A DNA stretch of 64,000 bases, taken from NCBI GenBank assembly GCA_031769625.1, contig JAUIMM010000739.1, positions 1,054,001 to 1,118,000 of the forward strand. Reading direction: 5' to 3'. The stretch is from Taudactylus pleione. Taxonomy: Eukaryota > Chordata > Amphibia > Anura > Myobatrachidae. The notes under the pieces were generated by a model. The model did no database searches. It was not told the DNA's origin and saw only the letters and a program-made list of their open reading frames with translations. A program made the position numbers and the translations under genes. Numbering within the stretch: position 1 is the stretch's first letter; each line of letters begins with the position of its first letter. Shown piece by piece: positions 1 through 8,916 of this stretch.

Positions 1-3000
1 GTATCATTACCCGGCCTAATGACTACTTCCCCCAGCCTCCCACACTGTGTATCATTACCTGGCCTGGTGACTACTACCCCCAGCCTCCCACACTGTGTAT
101 CATTACCTGGCCTGGTGACTACTACCCCCAGCCTCCCACACTGTGTATCATTACCCGGCCTAATGACTACTCCCCCCAGCCACCCACACTGTGTATCATT
201 ACCTGGCCTGGTGACTACTCCCCCCAGCCTCCTACACTGTGTATCATTACCTGGCCTAATGACTACTACCCCCAGCCTCCCACACTGTGTATCATTACCT
301 GGCCTAATGACTACTACCCCCAGCCTCCCACACTGTGTATCATTACCTGGCCTAATGACTACTACCCCCAGCCTCCCACACTGTGTATCATTACCTGGCC
401 TAATGACTACTACCCCCAGCCTCCCACACTGTGTATCATTACCCGGCCTAATGACTACTACCCCCAGCCTCCCACACTGTGTATCATTACCCGGCCTAAT
501 GACTACTCCCCCCAGCCACCCACACTGTGTATCATTACCTGGCCTGGTGACTACTACCCCCAGCCTCCCACACTGTGTATCATTACCTGGCCTGGTGACT
601 ACTACCCCCAGCCTCCCACACTGTGTATCATTACCTGGCCTGGTGACTACTACCCCCAGCCTCCCACACTGTGTATCATTACCTGGCCTGGTGACTACTC
701 CCCCCCCAGCCTCCCACACTGTGTATCATTACCCGGCCTAATGACTACTTCCCCCAGCCTCCCACACTGTGTATCATTACCCGGCCTAATGACTACTCCC
801 CCCAGCCTCCCACACTGTGTATCATTACCCGGCCTAATGACTACTCCCCCCAGCCTCCCACACTGTGTATCATTACCCGGCCTAATGACTACTCCCCCCA
901 GCCACCCACACTGTGTATCATTACCTGGCCTGGTGACTACTCCCCCCAGCCTCCTACACTGTGTATCATTACCCGGCCTAATGACTACTCCCCCCAGCCA
1001 CCCACACTGTGTATCATTACCTGGCCTGGTGACTACTACCCCCAGCCTCCCACACTGTGTATCATTACCTGGCCTGGTGACTACTCCCCCCCCAGCCTCC
1101 CACACTGTGTATCATTACCTGGCCTGGTGACTACTCCCCCCAGCCACCCACACTGTGTATCATTACCTGGCCTGGTGACTACTACCCCCAGCCTCCCACA
1201 CTGTGTATCATTACCTGGCCTGGTGACTACTACCCCCAGCCTCCCACACTGTGTATCATTACCTGGCCTGGTGACTACTCCCCCCCAGCCTCCCACACTG
1301 TGTATCATTACCCGGCCTAATGACTACTTCCCCCAGCCTCCCACACTGTGTATCATTACCCGGCCTAATGACTACTACCCCCAGCCTCCCACACTGTGTA
1401 TCATTACCCGGCCTAATGACTACTACCCCCAGCCTCCCACACTGTGTATCATTACCCGGCCTAATGACTACTCCCCCCAGCCACCCACACTGTGTATCAT
1501 TACCTGGCCTGGTGACTACTCCCCCCAGCCTCCTACACTGTGTATCATTACCCGGCCTAATGACTACTCCCCCCAGCCACCCACACTGTGTATCATTACC
1601 CGGCCTAATGACTACTCCCCCCAGCCTCCCACACTGTGTATCATTACCTGGCCTGGTGACTACTACCCCCAGCCTCCCACACTGTGTATCATTACCTGGC
1701 CTGGTGACTACTCCCCCCCAGCCTCCCACACTGTGTATCATTACCCGGCCTGGTGACTACTCCCCCCAGCCTCCCACACTGTGTATCATTACCCGGCCTA
1801 ATGACTACTCCCCCCAGCCTCCCACACTGTGTATCATTACCCGGCCTAATGACTACTCCCCCCAGCCTCCCACACTGTGTATCATTACCCGGCCTAATGA
1901 CTACTCCCCCCAGCCACCCACACTGTGTATCATTACCTGGCCTGGTGACTACTCCCCCCAGCCTCCTACACTGTGTATCATTACCCGGCCTAATGACTAC
2001 TCCCCCCAGCCACCCACACTGTGTATCATTACCTGGCCTGGTGACTACTACCCCCAGCCTCCCACACTGTGTATCATTACCTGGCCTGGTGACTACTACC
2101 CCCAGCCTCCCACACTGTGTATCATTACCTGGCCTGGTGACTACTCCCCCCCCAGCCTCCCACACTGTGTATCATTACCTGGCCTGGTGACTACTCCCCC
2201 CAGCCACCCACACTGTGTATCATTACCTGGCCTGGTGACTACTACCCCCAGCCTCCCACACTGTGTATCATTACCTGGCCTGGTGACTACTACCCCCAGC
2301 CTCCCACACTGTGTATCATTACCTGGCCTGGTGACTACTCCCCCCCAGCCTCCCACACTGTGTATCATTACCCGGCCTAATGACTACTTCCCCCAGCCTC
2401 CCACACTGTGTATCATTACCCGGCCTAATGACTACTACCCCCAGCCTCCCACACTGTGTATCATTACCCGGCCTAATGACTACTACCCCCAGCCTCCCAC
2501 ACTGTGTATCATTACCCGGCCTAATGACTACTCCCCCCAGCCACCCACACTGTGTATCATTACCTGGCCTGGTGACTACTCCCCCCAGCCTCCTACACTG
2601 TGTATCATTACCCGGCCTAATGACTACTCCCCCCAGCCACCCACACTGTGTATCATTACCCGGCCTAATGACTACTCCCCCCAGCCTCCCACACTGTGTA
2701 TCATTACCTGGCCTGGTGACTACTACCCCCAGCCTCCCACACTGTGTATCATTACCTGGCCTGGTGACTACTCCCCCCCAGCCTCCCACACTGTGTATCA
2801 TTACCCGGCCTGGTGACTACTCCCCCCAGCCTCCCACACTGTGTATCATTACCCGGCCTAATGACTACTCCCCCCAGCCACCCACACTGTGTATCATTAC
2901 CCGGCCTAATGACTACTCCCCCCAGCCACCCACACTGTGTATCATTACCCGGCCCAATGATTACTCCCCCCAACCTACCACACTGCATATTTACCCAACC

Positions 3001-3038
3001 TAATGACTTCTCCCCCCATCCTCCCACACTGTATCATT
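1..3038. repeat. 48-bp C-rich minisatellite, about 63 copies
   Basis: Tandem array of a 48-bp unit containing GTATCATTAC, then CCGGCCTAATGACTAC or TTGGCCTGGTGACTAC-like variants, a C-run, and AGCCTCCCACACT. It is already under way at base 1, so the left end is not seen. Units differ at a few diagnostic sites (CCGG/CTGG, TAATG/TGGTG, cccAGCCACCC/cccAGCCTCCC) and in C-run length. Occasional 49-bp units with one extra C shift the reading frame. Variant patterns recur at about 1,012-1,060 bp: roughly 1000-1800 matches 2060-2860. The last units (about 2950-3038) are degenerate. Open frames of up to 498 codons on both strands simply reflect a unit length divisible by three (16 residues) and are not supported as genes. 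Confidence 0.97.
1000..2860. repeat. Higher-order repeat of about 1,060 bp inside the 48-bp array
   Basis: The run of unit variants from about 1000 to 1800 recurs at about 2060 to 2860, offset by 1,060 bp. For example, the C8-containing unit at 1081 reappears identically at 2141. Upstream of this block the offset drops to about 1,012 bp (741 matches 1753), a difference of exactly one 48-bp unit. This is the pattern left by unequal exchange or block duplication of roughly 22 units, followed by gain or loss of single units. Confidence 0.85.
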
Positions 3039-3039
3039 G

Positions 3040-4150
3040 GGGGTAGGAGGGGTAAGGTGCGCTCTCCTTGCTAGTAGTGGTGATGGTGATGACTTGTGTG
3101 TGTTTGTGACTGGTGTTAATTGGAATGTTTCTTCTGGTGGTGGCAGTGTTTTGGGAGTGAGAATGAGGGTGTGATTGGGTATGGAGTGTAATTTGGAGTA
3201 ATGTGAAAAGGGGAATAAGATAAAACTGAGGCCAGCGAGAGACAGTAGTTTGGGGCAAAATCTTTTATTGAGTAGTCACAATGTTGCTCTGTTGAGATCC
3301 TGGGCAGGTGGGTGGGGTTCAGTCACGTCACCCCTGCTGGACCTATGGTCGACAGTCTAGGAAGTCTCATGGGGTGGGGGGATGTGCAGAGTGGGTTGGA
3401 ACACCTCTGCGGCATCCCGCGTGTTGGTGCGAGTCTTGGCGGTACTTACCTGCCGGTAGGTTTTTTGTTACGGTGATGTAGGTCGATGTTGCAGATAGGT
3501 TGGAAGCTGCAGGTTTGTTGGTGAGCTGGATCAGCGTGTTGCTGGTGTGCTGCAGGTGCACGGCTGTTCTGATTGGTGTGTGGAGGTCAGTGACCGGAGT
3601 GTGCAGCTGAGGTTGGCTCTTGGTCGTGCCGCTGGTGGTGCGGAGCCAGAGGTGTGGATGGGTGAGCCGCTGGGAGGCTGGGTTGCAGCGTGTGTGCTAG
3701 GACCACCCCTGGGAGGGGGGGTGGTCTGCCCGGGATACTGATTGGATAAAAGGCGGGGAGGAGGGGGGGGATATGGAAGGTGTGACCGGGATGGAGCTGG
3801 TCACTGGCGATGTTGGCTGTGCGGGGCGCTCTCTGCACTGACGGTCCCTCGTGGAAATGGGGATCGACGGTGGAGACAACCCTGGCCAGGAGTCAGTTGT
3901 TGAGCACGTCTGGGAAGGGGGGGGGGGGTGAGATGGGCTGGTTCGGGGTGGAGCCGGTCACTGGAGGTGTGAGCGGTGCGGACCAGCGTGCAGGTGGGCT
4001 GAGAGCTTTCTGCACTGGTGGTCCCTGGTGAGGATGGGGATCTTTAGTGGAGGTCAGCCTGGATCGGTGTCAGGTTTGATGTGAAGGTCGCAACGCATTT
4101 CGGCACAGGTGCCTTCTTCAAGGAGGTGTGAGAGGATCAATGCTTCTGAG
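3040..4150 (-). mobile_element. Unclassified retrotransposon-like interspersed repeat, minus strand
   Basis: Read on the minus strand, this stretch begins near 4130 with a GAAGAAGGCACCTGTGCCGA motif followed by an AAATGCGTTGCGAC motif. I associate this pattern with dispersed amphibian and fish repeats, but I cannot name the family. It runs through GC-rich sequence with an internal duplication of period about 158 bp (the GGTCACTGG blocks near 3799 and 3957 with their flanks), passes a consensus CAG|GTAAGT at 3452-3444, and reaches an AATAAA hexamer near 3270-3262. No convincing protein frame was seen. An alternative is a real minus-strand promoter and first exon. The repeat call rests mainly on motif familiarity. 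Confidence 0.4.
3790..4065 (-). repeat. Two-copy internal direct repeat, period about 158 bp
   Basis: On the + strand, GGAGCTGGTCACTGG (about 3790) followed by a TCTGCACTG...GGTCCCT...GGGGATC block recurs as GGAGCCGGTCACTGG (about 3949) followed by the same order of blocks. The copies have diverged by substitutions and small indels, which suggests an old duplication inside the interspersed repeat. Confidence 0.7.
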
Positions 4151-4309
4151 GTTCTTATGTAGTGCCCCTCCGGGGGTGGGGGTGGTCAGGTGACTCACGG
4201 GGCCAATGGAATGTTTGAAAGGTAATGTGATGCAGGTGTGTGTAGGGGATTAGTGATCAGCTCGGGAACGTGCTTCTCTTTGTTCAAAGCCTCATATATA
4301 TTTTCATAG

Positions 4310-4331
4310 GGATTTGAAATGAAATAAGAAA
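4310..4331 (+). other. MIIP: Probable 5' UTR part of the MIIP start-codon exon, after an acceptor at 4308-4309
   Basis: A pyrimidine-rich ATATATATTTTCATAG ends at 4309 and would serve as a 3' splice site, leaving 22 bases of 5' UTR before the ATG at 4332. If so, a noncoding first exon and promoter lie upstream, either inside 3040-4250 or left of the window. No TATA box or CpG-rich promoter can be assigned with confidence. Transcription could instead start within 4195-4331 without an upstream exon. Confidence 0.4.
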
Positions 4332-4478
4332 ATGGCTTCTTACGATCAACTTGAAGAGTTACGTCAGTTAAATAAGTCTCTCCTGCAACGTCTGACACTA
4401 AAACAGGGTGAAGTTAGGAGACAGCTCTCTGGTGGCTGCAACGCATGGTCCATTGTCCCAGACAGAGCTGTAACCAAG
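4332..4478 (+). CDS. MIIP: MIIP coding exon with start codon (residues 1-49)
   Basis: The first coding exon of migration and invasion inhibitory protein (IIp45 in human) encodes 49 residues, opening MASYDQLEELRQLNKSLLQR and continuing to a VRRQL segment. The leucine-rich amphipathic stretch (LEELRQLNKSLLQRL, then KQGEVRR) resembles the human MIIP N-terminus as I remember it (AQLRLLN..LLRQL....VRR). The ATG at 4332 sits in AAAATGG, a good initiation context. The exon ends AAG|GTGAGA, with the donor GT at 4479-4480, exactly on a codon boundary, matching the phase-0 acceptor of the next exon. Human MIIP is a cytoplasmic and nuclear protein reported to bind IGFBP2 and restrain cell migration. Function in this species is inferred from family membership only. 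Confidence 0.82.
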
Positions 4479-4533
4479 GTGAGATTCCTCTTATGCGGCT
4501 CTGCTCAATGTAGCTTCTCTTTATAATAGACCA

Positions 4534-4660
4534 AGGGGTAGATTTAGCTCCTGAATATAACAAGTGGTGCTGTTACCCATAGCAACCAATCCTATTCTGT
4601 CTAGGATGTGATAGCGAAATGATAGCTACAGTTTGGTTGCTTTGGGCAACGCCACTTCCG
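4534..4660. mobile_element. Inverted-repeat MITE remnant
   Basis: AGTGGTGCTGTTACCCATAG (starting about 4563) and the following CAACCA pair with TGGTTGCTTTGGGCAACGCC (4633-4652), giving a roughly 28-bp imperfect inverted repeat around a 40-bp centre. The left flank GGGTAGATTTAGCTCC resembles the outer arm of a common frog MITE. The matching right outer arm is missing, and the 41-bp minisatellite begins where it should be. Family assignment is from memory of the sequence type. Confidence 0.5.
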
Positions 4661-4853
4661 CTGCCTGCATCGCTCTCCTCTCTCGCCACGCTCCACCTCC
4701 GCTGCCTGCATCGCTCTCCTCTCTCGCCACGCTCCACCTCCGCTGCCTGCATCGCTCTCCTCTCTCGCCACGCTCCACCTCCGCCGCCTGCATCGCTCTC
4801 CTCTCTCGCCATGCTCCACCTCCGCCGCCTGCATCGCTCTCCTCTCTTCAATC
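4653..4853. repeat. 41-bp minisatellite, 5 copies
   Basis: Unit CCGCTGCCTGCATCGCTCTC followed by CTCTCTCGCCACGCTCCACCT. Copies have equivalent positions at 4661, 4702, 4743, 4784 and 4825, all exactly 41 bp apart. The last two carry CCGCCGCC instead of CCGCTGCC, and one carries ATGCTCC. It is in MIIP intron 1. The overlapping open frames on both strands are repeat artefacts: 41 is not a multiple of three, so all frames are cycled through. Confidence 0.95.
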
Positions 4854-4929
4854 AATCCATACGGAAGAGATGAAACAATTTGGACTTAAATGATGAGAAT
4901 GACGGAGAAGATAATATCCGCTCCTGTTA

Positions 4930-5472
4930 TATAGTATTTCGGGCTGCTGCGCTAACTGCTAACAGTAAACGTTTACCCCCCTTACTAGCTCTCATATGAG
5001 CAGGAACAAGGTAGAATATTGCCCACTCCGCTGTGAAAGGAACGTGATTAAGTAGACCGGCCTCTGCATAATTCTTAACTTAACGCCAGAATCTCCTGAC
5101 TAGTGGACAAGACCAAAAACAATGGTATAGGTCTGCATAACCCTCCCCGCATCTATAACAGGGGTGAGATGTAGAACTCCCCATAGGAAAACTCCTGTGT
5201 ACAGAGACAGATATGCCCTATGAAAATGGTTAGAAAGCTTTCCGTATACACAGATGACGTAAGTGTTCCACATGAAGTATTAATAGTGGCCAGGAGATCC
5301 CTGGCCGTGTATGTGAGAAACTATAATAGCCATTGTGCTAATCCCCTAGAGGAGGACGCATGGTCCATACTCACTTTGAAATGTTGGTAATAGATAGAGC
5401 TGGCCTTTCTAAGTATAGGAGGTGGGGGACAAAAGGGCATTTACTGGATTCTCCCCATGCCGTCAGAAAACA
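4930..5472 (-). mobile_element. L1-like LINE fragment, ORF2 C-terminal region
   Basis: The reverse strand at 5160-5083 encodes CYRCG, then HCFWSCPLV, then RRFWR. This is the Cys/His-containing C-terminal segment characteristic of L1-type ORF2 (human L1 has the order C..CG...HCWW.C.LV...W). A TAA at 5082-5080 follows directly. Intact ORF2 usually continues for some tens of residues, so this may be a mutation. No long frame survives on either side, so the copy is dead. The segment to the right (up to 5472), and possibly 6014-6180, looks like more of the same element interrupted by the hAT-type insertion. The exact ends are not visible. Confidence 0.6.
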
Positions 5473-5480
5473 CCCTAACC

Positions 5481-6005
5481 CAGCGGTTCCCAATCACAGT
5501 CCTCAAGGCTCCCCAACAGTTCAGGTTTTAGAGATATCCATGGTTTAGTGTTCACGCTAGAGAGGACACTTCAGCGCGCGCACCCGAAAAGGGACATGGT
5601 CACTGAAAAGGGGCATGTCTATAAGACGCGTCCCATTTTCGTCACTCTTGGCGGCGTGCCCGACACTTCCGGAACACGCCTGGCAGCCCCCAAGCGCTGT
5701 TGACAGGTGATCGGGTCACCACACATTTCTCCATCCGCTGGACACTGCGACCCGCGGGTGATGACGGCACCCACAGGCTGTCTTAGCGAGGCGCTGTGCG
5801 TTGAGGGCAGGGCGCTTTTTGCTCTCCAGAAGGAGGGCGGGGCGCAGCGCCCTGCTAAAACAGCCTAGCGGGAACGCTAATGGTTGAGCACAGGTGATTT
5901 AATTAGTACTTCAGTTAATTTGATTTAACCACCTGTGCTCAACCATGGATATCTCTAACACCTGAACTGTTGGGGAGCCCTGAGGACTGCGTTTGGGAAC
6001 CTCTG
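5481..6005. mobile_element. hAT-type MITE with 8-bp target duplication
   Basis: The terminal inverted repeats are CAGCGGTTCCCAA at 5481 and TTTGGGAACCTCTG ending at 6005. The flanks carry an identical 8-bp direct repeat CCCTAACC at 5473-5480 and 6006-6013, the hAT superfamily signature. The element is nearly a perfect foldback: GAGATATCCATGGTT...GAGCACAGGTG on the left mirrors CACCTGTGCTCAACC and ATGGATATCTC on the right. It matches a highly repeated amphibian MITE type from memory. It has been split by a second element at 5546-5879, and without that its length would be about 185 bp. It has no coding capacity. Confidence 0.88.
5546..5879. mobile_element. Inverted-repeat DNA element nested in the hAT MITE, 6-bp target duplication
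   Basis: The ends are TAGTGTTCACGCTAG (5546-5560) and CTAGCGGGAACGCTA (5865-5879). These are inverted repeats matching at 13 of 15 positions. The flanks carry ATGGTT at 5540-5545 and 5880-5885. Removing the insert and one ATGGTT restores GAGATATCCATGGTTGAGCA, exactly complementary to the opposite arm of the host MITE, so the boundaries are secure. The interior is GC-rich (CGCGCGCACCC, GGGCGGGGCGC) and non-coding. A 6-bp duplication does not fit hAT, Tc1/mariner or piggyBac. I cannot assign a superfamily. Confidence 0.85.
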
Positions 6006-6013
6006 CCCTAACC

Positions 6014-6180
6014 ACAGAGCTGATATAGTGTTTGGCTTGCAGGAAAGCCAGGGGGTAACCCGACAAAGTCCTGTACCTCTCCACGGCTCGGGACACGTCA
6101 GTACCTGACGTGAGCTCCACCAAGCAGCCCAGATCACTAATACGATTAGTGGAGTTATTGTTACAAGACAGCGGCTCGTT
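6014..6180 (-). mobile_element. Possible right-hand part of the L1-like fragment
   Basis: This sequence follows the second copy of the 8-bp target duplication, so it was contiguous with the sequence left of 5480 before the MITE inserted. Its reverse strand stays open over part of its length but I see no diagnostic LINE motif, so membership in the L1-like copy is inferred from position alone. Confidence 0.3.
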
Positions 6181-6328
6181 TCATACATCTGATACCTTTA
6201 TTACCAGATGCAGCTTCGTCCCACCAGCAGCAACACACGTCTCTTATCCCTGATACACTGTTACATGTATGATATCTCCTTGTGGCCTCCGTCTGCTGAA
6301 AGCAGTAATATTGGACATGTGTTCCTAG

Positions 6329-6775
6329 GATTGGAGCGAGGAGACGGCATTGAATGGATTTGGAGAGTTTCGTATGAAGAAAAGTGTATTTGGAGCTCAG
6401 GAACCAGATGTTCTGACCACGCAAGGTTCCTCTGCAATCGCCAGGAGAGCCTTTTGTACTCCCAGAAAAACCGCCGGCGTGACGCGGAGCTCTGAGGATG
6501 CTATTTTCCAGTCGCAGCCTGATGATCTCTCCATACAGAGCCCGGCTCGCAGTGCGCAAGGACATGACGCCAGTGCTGGTGTGATCACAATCCGCTCTCC
6601 TGTGAAACGTCTCTCAGTCCTGAATTCTACTGCAGTCACCTATCCGAGTGCAGGTGTGGACACCAGGGCGCTTTCTCCTGAGTACGTAGACCGGCTGATA
6701 GATGACGGAAACATAAGGTCCAAAGAACACAGAACTCCAAAGTCTATTCTCCTTACACCGAACCGGACTTCCAAG
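6329..6775 (+). CDS. MIIP: MIIP coding exon (residues 50-198)
   Basis: This exon begins after TGTTCCTAG (acceptor AG 6327-6328) and ends TCCAAG|GTAAGA (donor GT 6776-6777). It is 447 bp, exactly 149 codons, and phase 0 at both ends, matching the exon at 4332-4478. It encodes a Ser/Thr/Arg-rich, probably disordered stretch starting DWSEETALNG and ending in HRTPKSILLTPNRTSK. The TPKSIL block is the best match to human MIIP, which has TPRSIL at the same place just before its VTF motif. The open frame runs on past the donor to 6877, but that tail is intronic. The middle of the exon is weakly conserved relative to human as I remember it. A small additional exon between this one and the first cannot be excluded. 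Confidence 0.85.
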
Positions 6776-7088
6776 GTAAGAGGAAAATCAGACTCACTTA
6801 TTTTATTTATATATTTCTCCACCGCCCTTTGCAGCAGGGTAACGCAGACAGTGATTTATATGTCCTCCCCCCTATAAACCCGACCACTCCATATCCCCCC
6901 AACCCCCACTGGATCTTTTTTGTTGTGTGCCTCCATAGACATAAAAGAAGATGGTAGGGTTGTGCAAATCACTACTGCATCTAATAGTGATTTACACGCC
7001 CGCCAATAAACCGTTCCTACTGTGAGATCACCTCCAGGTGGGATCCGGTATCTGCTGCCTCAAAAGTAGGGAAAGTGGGTCCGGAAGG
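6776..7088. other. Start of MIIP intron 2, nothing recognised
   Basis: AT-rich to mixed-composition intron sequence following the exon donor. I see no repeat structure, convincing exon or RNA gene here. Confidence 0.5.
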
Positions 7089-7485
7089 AGCAGGGTGCCT
7101 GGTTGAAGTCTCGCAGTAGGGGAAGTCAGTAGGACTGGGTGCAGGGTGCCTGGTGCCGGAGGGGAAGTCAGTAGGACTGGGTGCAGGGTGCCTGGTGCCG
7201 GAGGGGAACTCAGTAGGACTGGGTGCAGGGTGCCTGGTGCCGGAGGGGAAGTCAGTAGGCCTGGGTGCAGGGTGCCTGGTGCCGGAGGGGAAGTCAGTAG
7301 GACTGGGTGCAGGGTGCCTGGTGCCGGAGGGGAAGTCGGTAGGCCTGGGTGCAGGGTGCCTGGTGCTGGAGGGGAAGTCAGTAGGACTGGGTGCAGGGTG
7401 CCTGGTGCTGGAGGGGAAGTCAGTAGGACTGGGTGCAGGGTGCCTGGTGCCGGAGGGGAAGTCGGTAGGACTGGCTGCTGGAGTG
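7089..7485. repeat. 42-bp minisatellite, about 9 copies
   Basis: Unit GCAGGGTGCCTGGTGCCGGA followed by GGGGAAGTCAGTAGGACTGGGT, with copies starting at 7141, 7183, 7225, 7267, 7309, 7351, 7393 and 7435, and a degenerate first copy from about 7089. Variants include CTGGAGG for CCGGAGG and GTCGGTAGGCC for GTCAGTAGGAC. A length of 42 keeps two + strand frames open (14-residue repeats). I treat these as non-coding because they lie in an intron with no splice signals around them. Confidence 0.96.
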
Positions 7486-8527
7486 GAAGTCAGGTGTGTG
7501 TGTCTGTCATAGCATGCACTGGAAGGCTAAGGAGGACCATCCTTGGGTTGGCTGCCGTCCCTAGTGCTTGCTCCAGTTGGGGAGGAGATATCCCTTGGCA
7601 CCACCTCCAGGGAGTGTGTCCCATGTAGACAAGACCACCAGAACAGAAACTCCAGCAATCTGTATGGGGGTAACCAGCAGCATCAGCTCTTGCTCCTCTG
7701 TCTGCCCTCTCATCTGCAGGAAGTAATGGTGAGGTGCAGAGTTTTCGGTGGGCTGTGTCGTTTTTGCAGCTACGCATCCTCCTGGATTGTGTAACTGCAG
7801 CTGTGCTGTCCTCCTATTCCTTGTATATCTGCAAGGACAGGGCTGAGCCCGGAAGAGGGACAGTGCCCTAAATTGCCCTATATGCACAGTCTGGGAAATG
7901 CCCTGTGCGTGGCATATGGGGCAGAGGACTAGAGGCACCCACTGAGATAACAGAGCCAGTCTAGGCCGAGGGGCTATTGCAGAGCTCACGTAGCTTGCCC
8001 CCAGAGAGCTGGGCAGGGACCCTCCCTACATTGACCCTCCCATGGCAGCCTTGGAGTGTAATTGCTTTCCCTGAGCCTCACACCCAGGACCCTTCATGTT
8101 CTTCTTTTACAGTGCCTGCTGCCACGTCTCAGCCACGGAACTGACAACGTCCTGGGTGCTCTGCAGGAGTTAACTCTGATGTTTCCCCCCAGGCTGAAGG
8201 CGAGGTGACGGCCTGTGGTTTCCTCGTCTCCTAATGAGCATTTCCTGCGTGCACCAGGCAGATACCAGAGATTAAGCAACTGGAGATGTCGGATAGTTCA
8301 CAGTTTAATAGTAAAACTAAAATATACTATTTTCTTGTCTGCTCAGTTGGAGAATCTGCTTATCAGCTCTAAACACTGCTTCCTGCGGTATAGCCCAGAC
8401 TGGCACATTGAGGCCACACTTACTATGGTTTACACTGCAACAGCGGCCCCTGAGAGCCAGTTTAGCTGCGGCTTTTGTGAGTAAGACCGTGGAGAGGTGG
8501 TCGGTACAAGTGGTGGGGTGTGGATTA
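7486..8527. other. Intron 2 sequence, nothing recognised
   Basis: About 1 kb of mixed-composition DNA. Several open frames of 60-142 codons occur on both strands, but none has recognisable motifs or paired splice sites. No RNA gene or transposon ends were found. Confidence 0.5.
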
Positions 8528-8916
8528 ACAGACACAGTATAAAGGTCAACAGTCACTAGATAGACACCAGATGTTAGACAGTCAATAGGTCGACTGGGAC
8601 TAAAGGTCGGCAGGTACAAAAGGTCGACACAAAAAATTTACAACACGTTTGTTTTTTAGCCCTAACCCTCCCCTAGCTGCCTGACCCTAACCCTAACCGT
8701 CCCTTCTAGTGCCTATCCCTCAATGAGTGCCTAACCGTCGGGGTAAGTCCCTAACCCTAAAAAAAAAAACACATGTCGACCTTTTGACTCTGTAGACTCA
8801 CTTGTACCTGTCGACCTTCTTACATGTCGACCTTTAGTGTGTTGACCTTTTGTCCCAGTCGACCTATTGACTATCTAACATCTGGTGTTTATCTTGTTGA
8901 CCTTTTTACTGTCTAG
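8528..8916. mobile_element. Foldback (MITE-like) element with telomere-like core
   Basis: The left arm, about 8531-8600 (AAAGGTCAACAG...CACCAGATGTTAGACAGTCAATAGGTCGACTGGGAC, written here in parts), pairs with the right arm, about 8852-8910 (GTCCCAGTCGACCTATTGAC, then TATCTAACATCTGGTG, then TTGACCTTTTTACTGT). More GGTCGAC/GTCGACC blocks lie inside the arms. The centre (8658-8760) contains several CCCTAA telomere-like repeats and an A-run. There is no coding capacity. The superfamily is not identifiable because no clear target duplication was seen. Confidence 0.75.

Noticed and set aside
1..3046. Long open frames of up to 498 codons on both strands with 16-residue repeats (CVSLPGLMTTTPSLPH-like)
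   Set aside because: They arise because the 48-bp unit is a multiple of three and lacks stops in several frames at once. Both strands and several frames are open together, frames jump at units with an extra C, and no promoter, splice or signal-peptide context exists.
4195..4398. 67-codon minus-strand frame overlapping the start-codon exon
   Set aside because: It is antisense to the recognised MIIP coding exon and has no family resemblance.
6776..6877. Continuation of the exon 2 reading frame beyond 6775
   Set aside because: A consensus AAG|GTAAGA donor sits at 6775/6776, and the next recognised MIIP residues are in phase at 63330. The extra residues (VRGKSDSLILFIYF) do not resemble the protein.
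7146..7628. 160-codon and 119-codon frames (GCRVPGAGGEVSRT-like repeats)
   Set aside because: Two different frames of the same strand are open across the 42-bp minisatellite, as expected from a unit divisible by three.
8658..8760. True chromosome end or large interstitial telomere block
   Set aside because: Only a few degenerate CCCTAA units occur, bounded by the arms of a foldback element with ordinary intron sequence on both sides.
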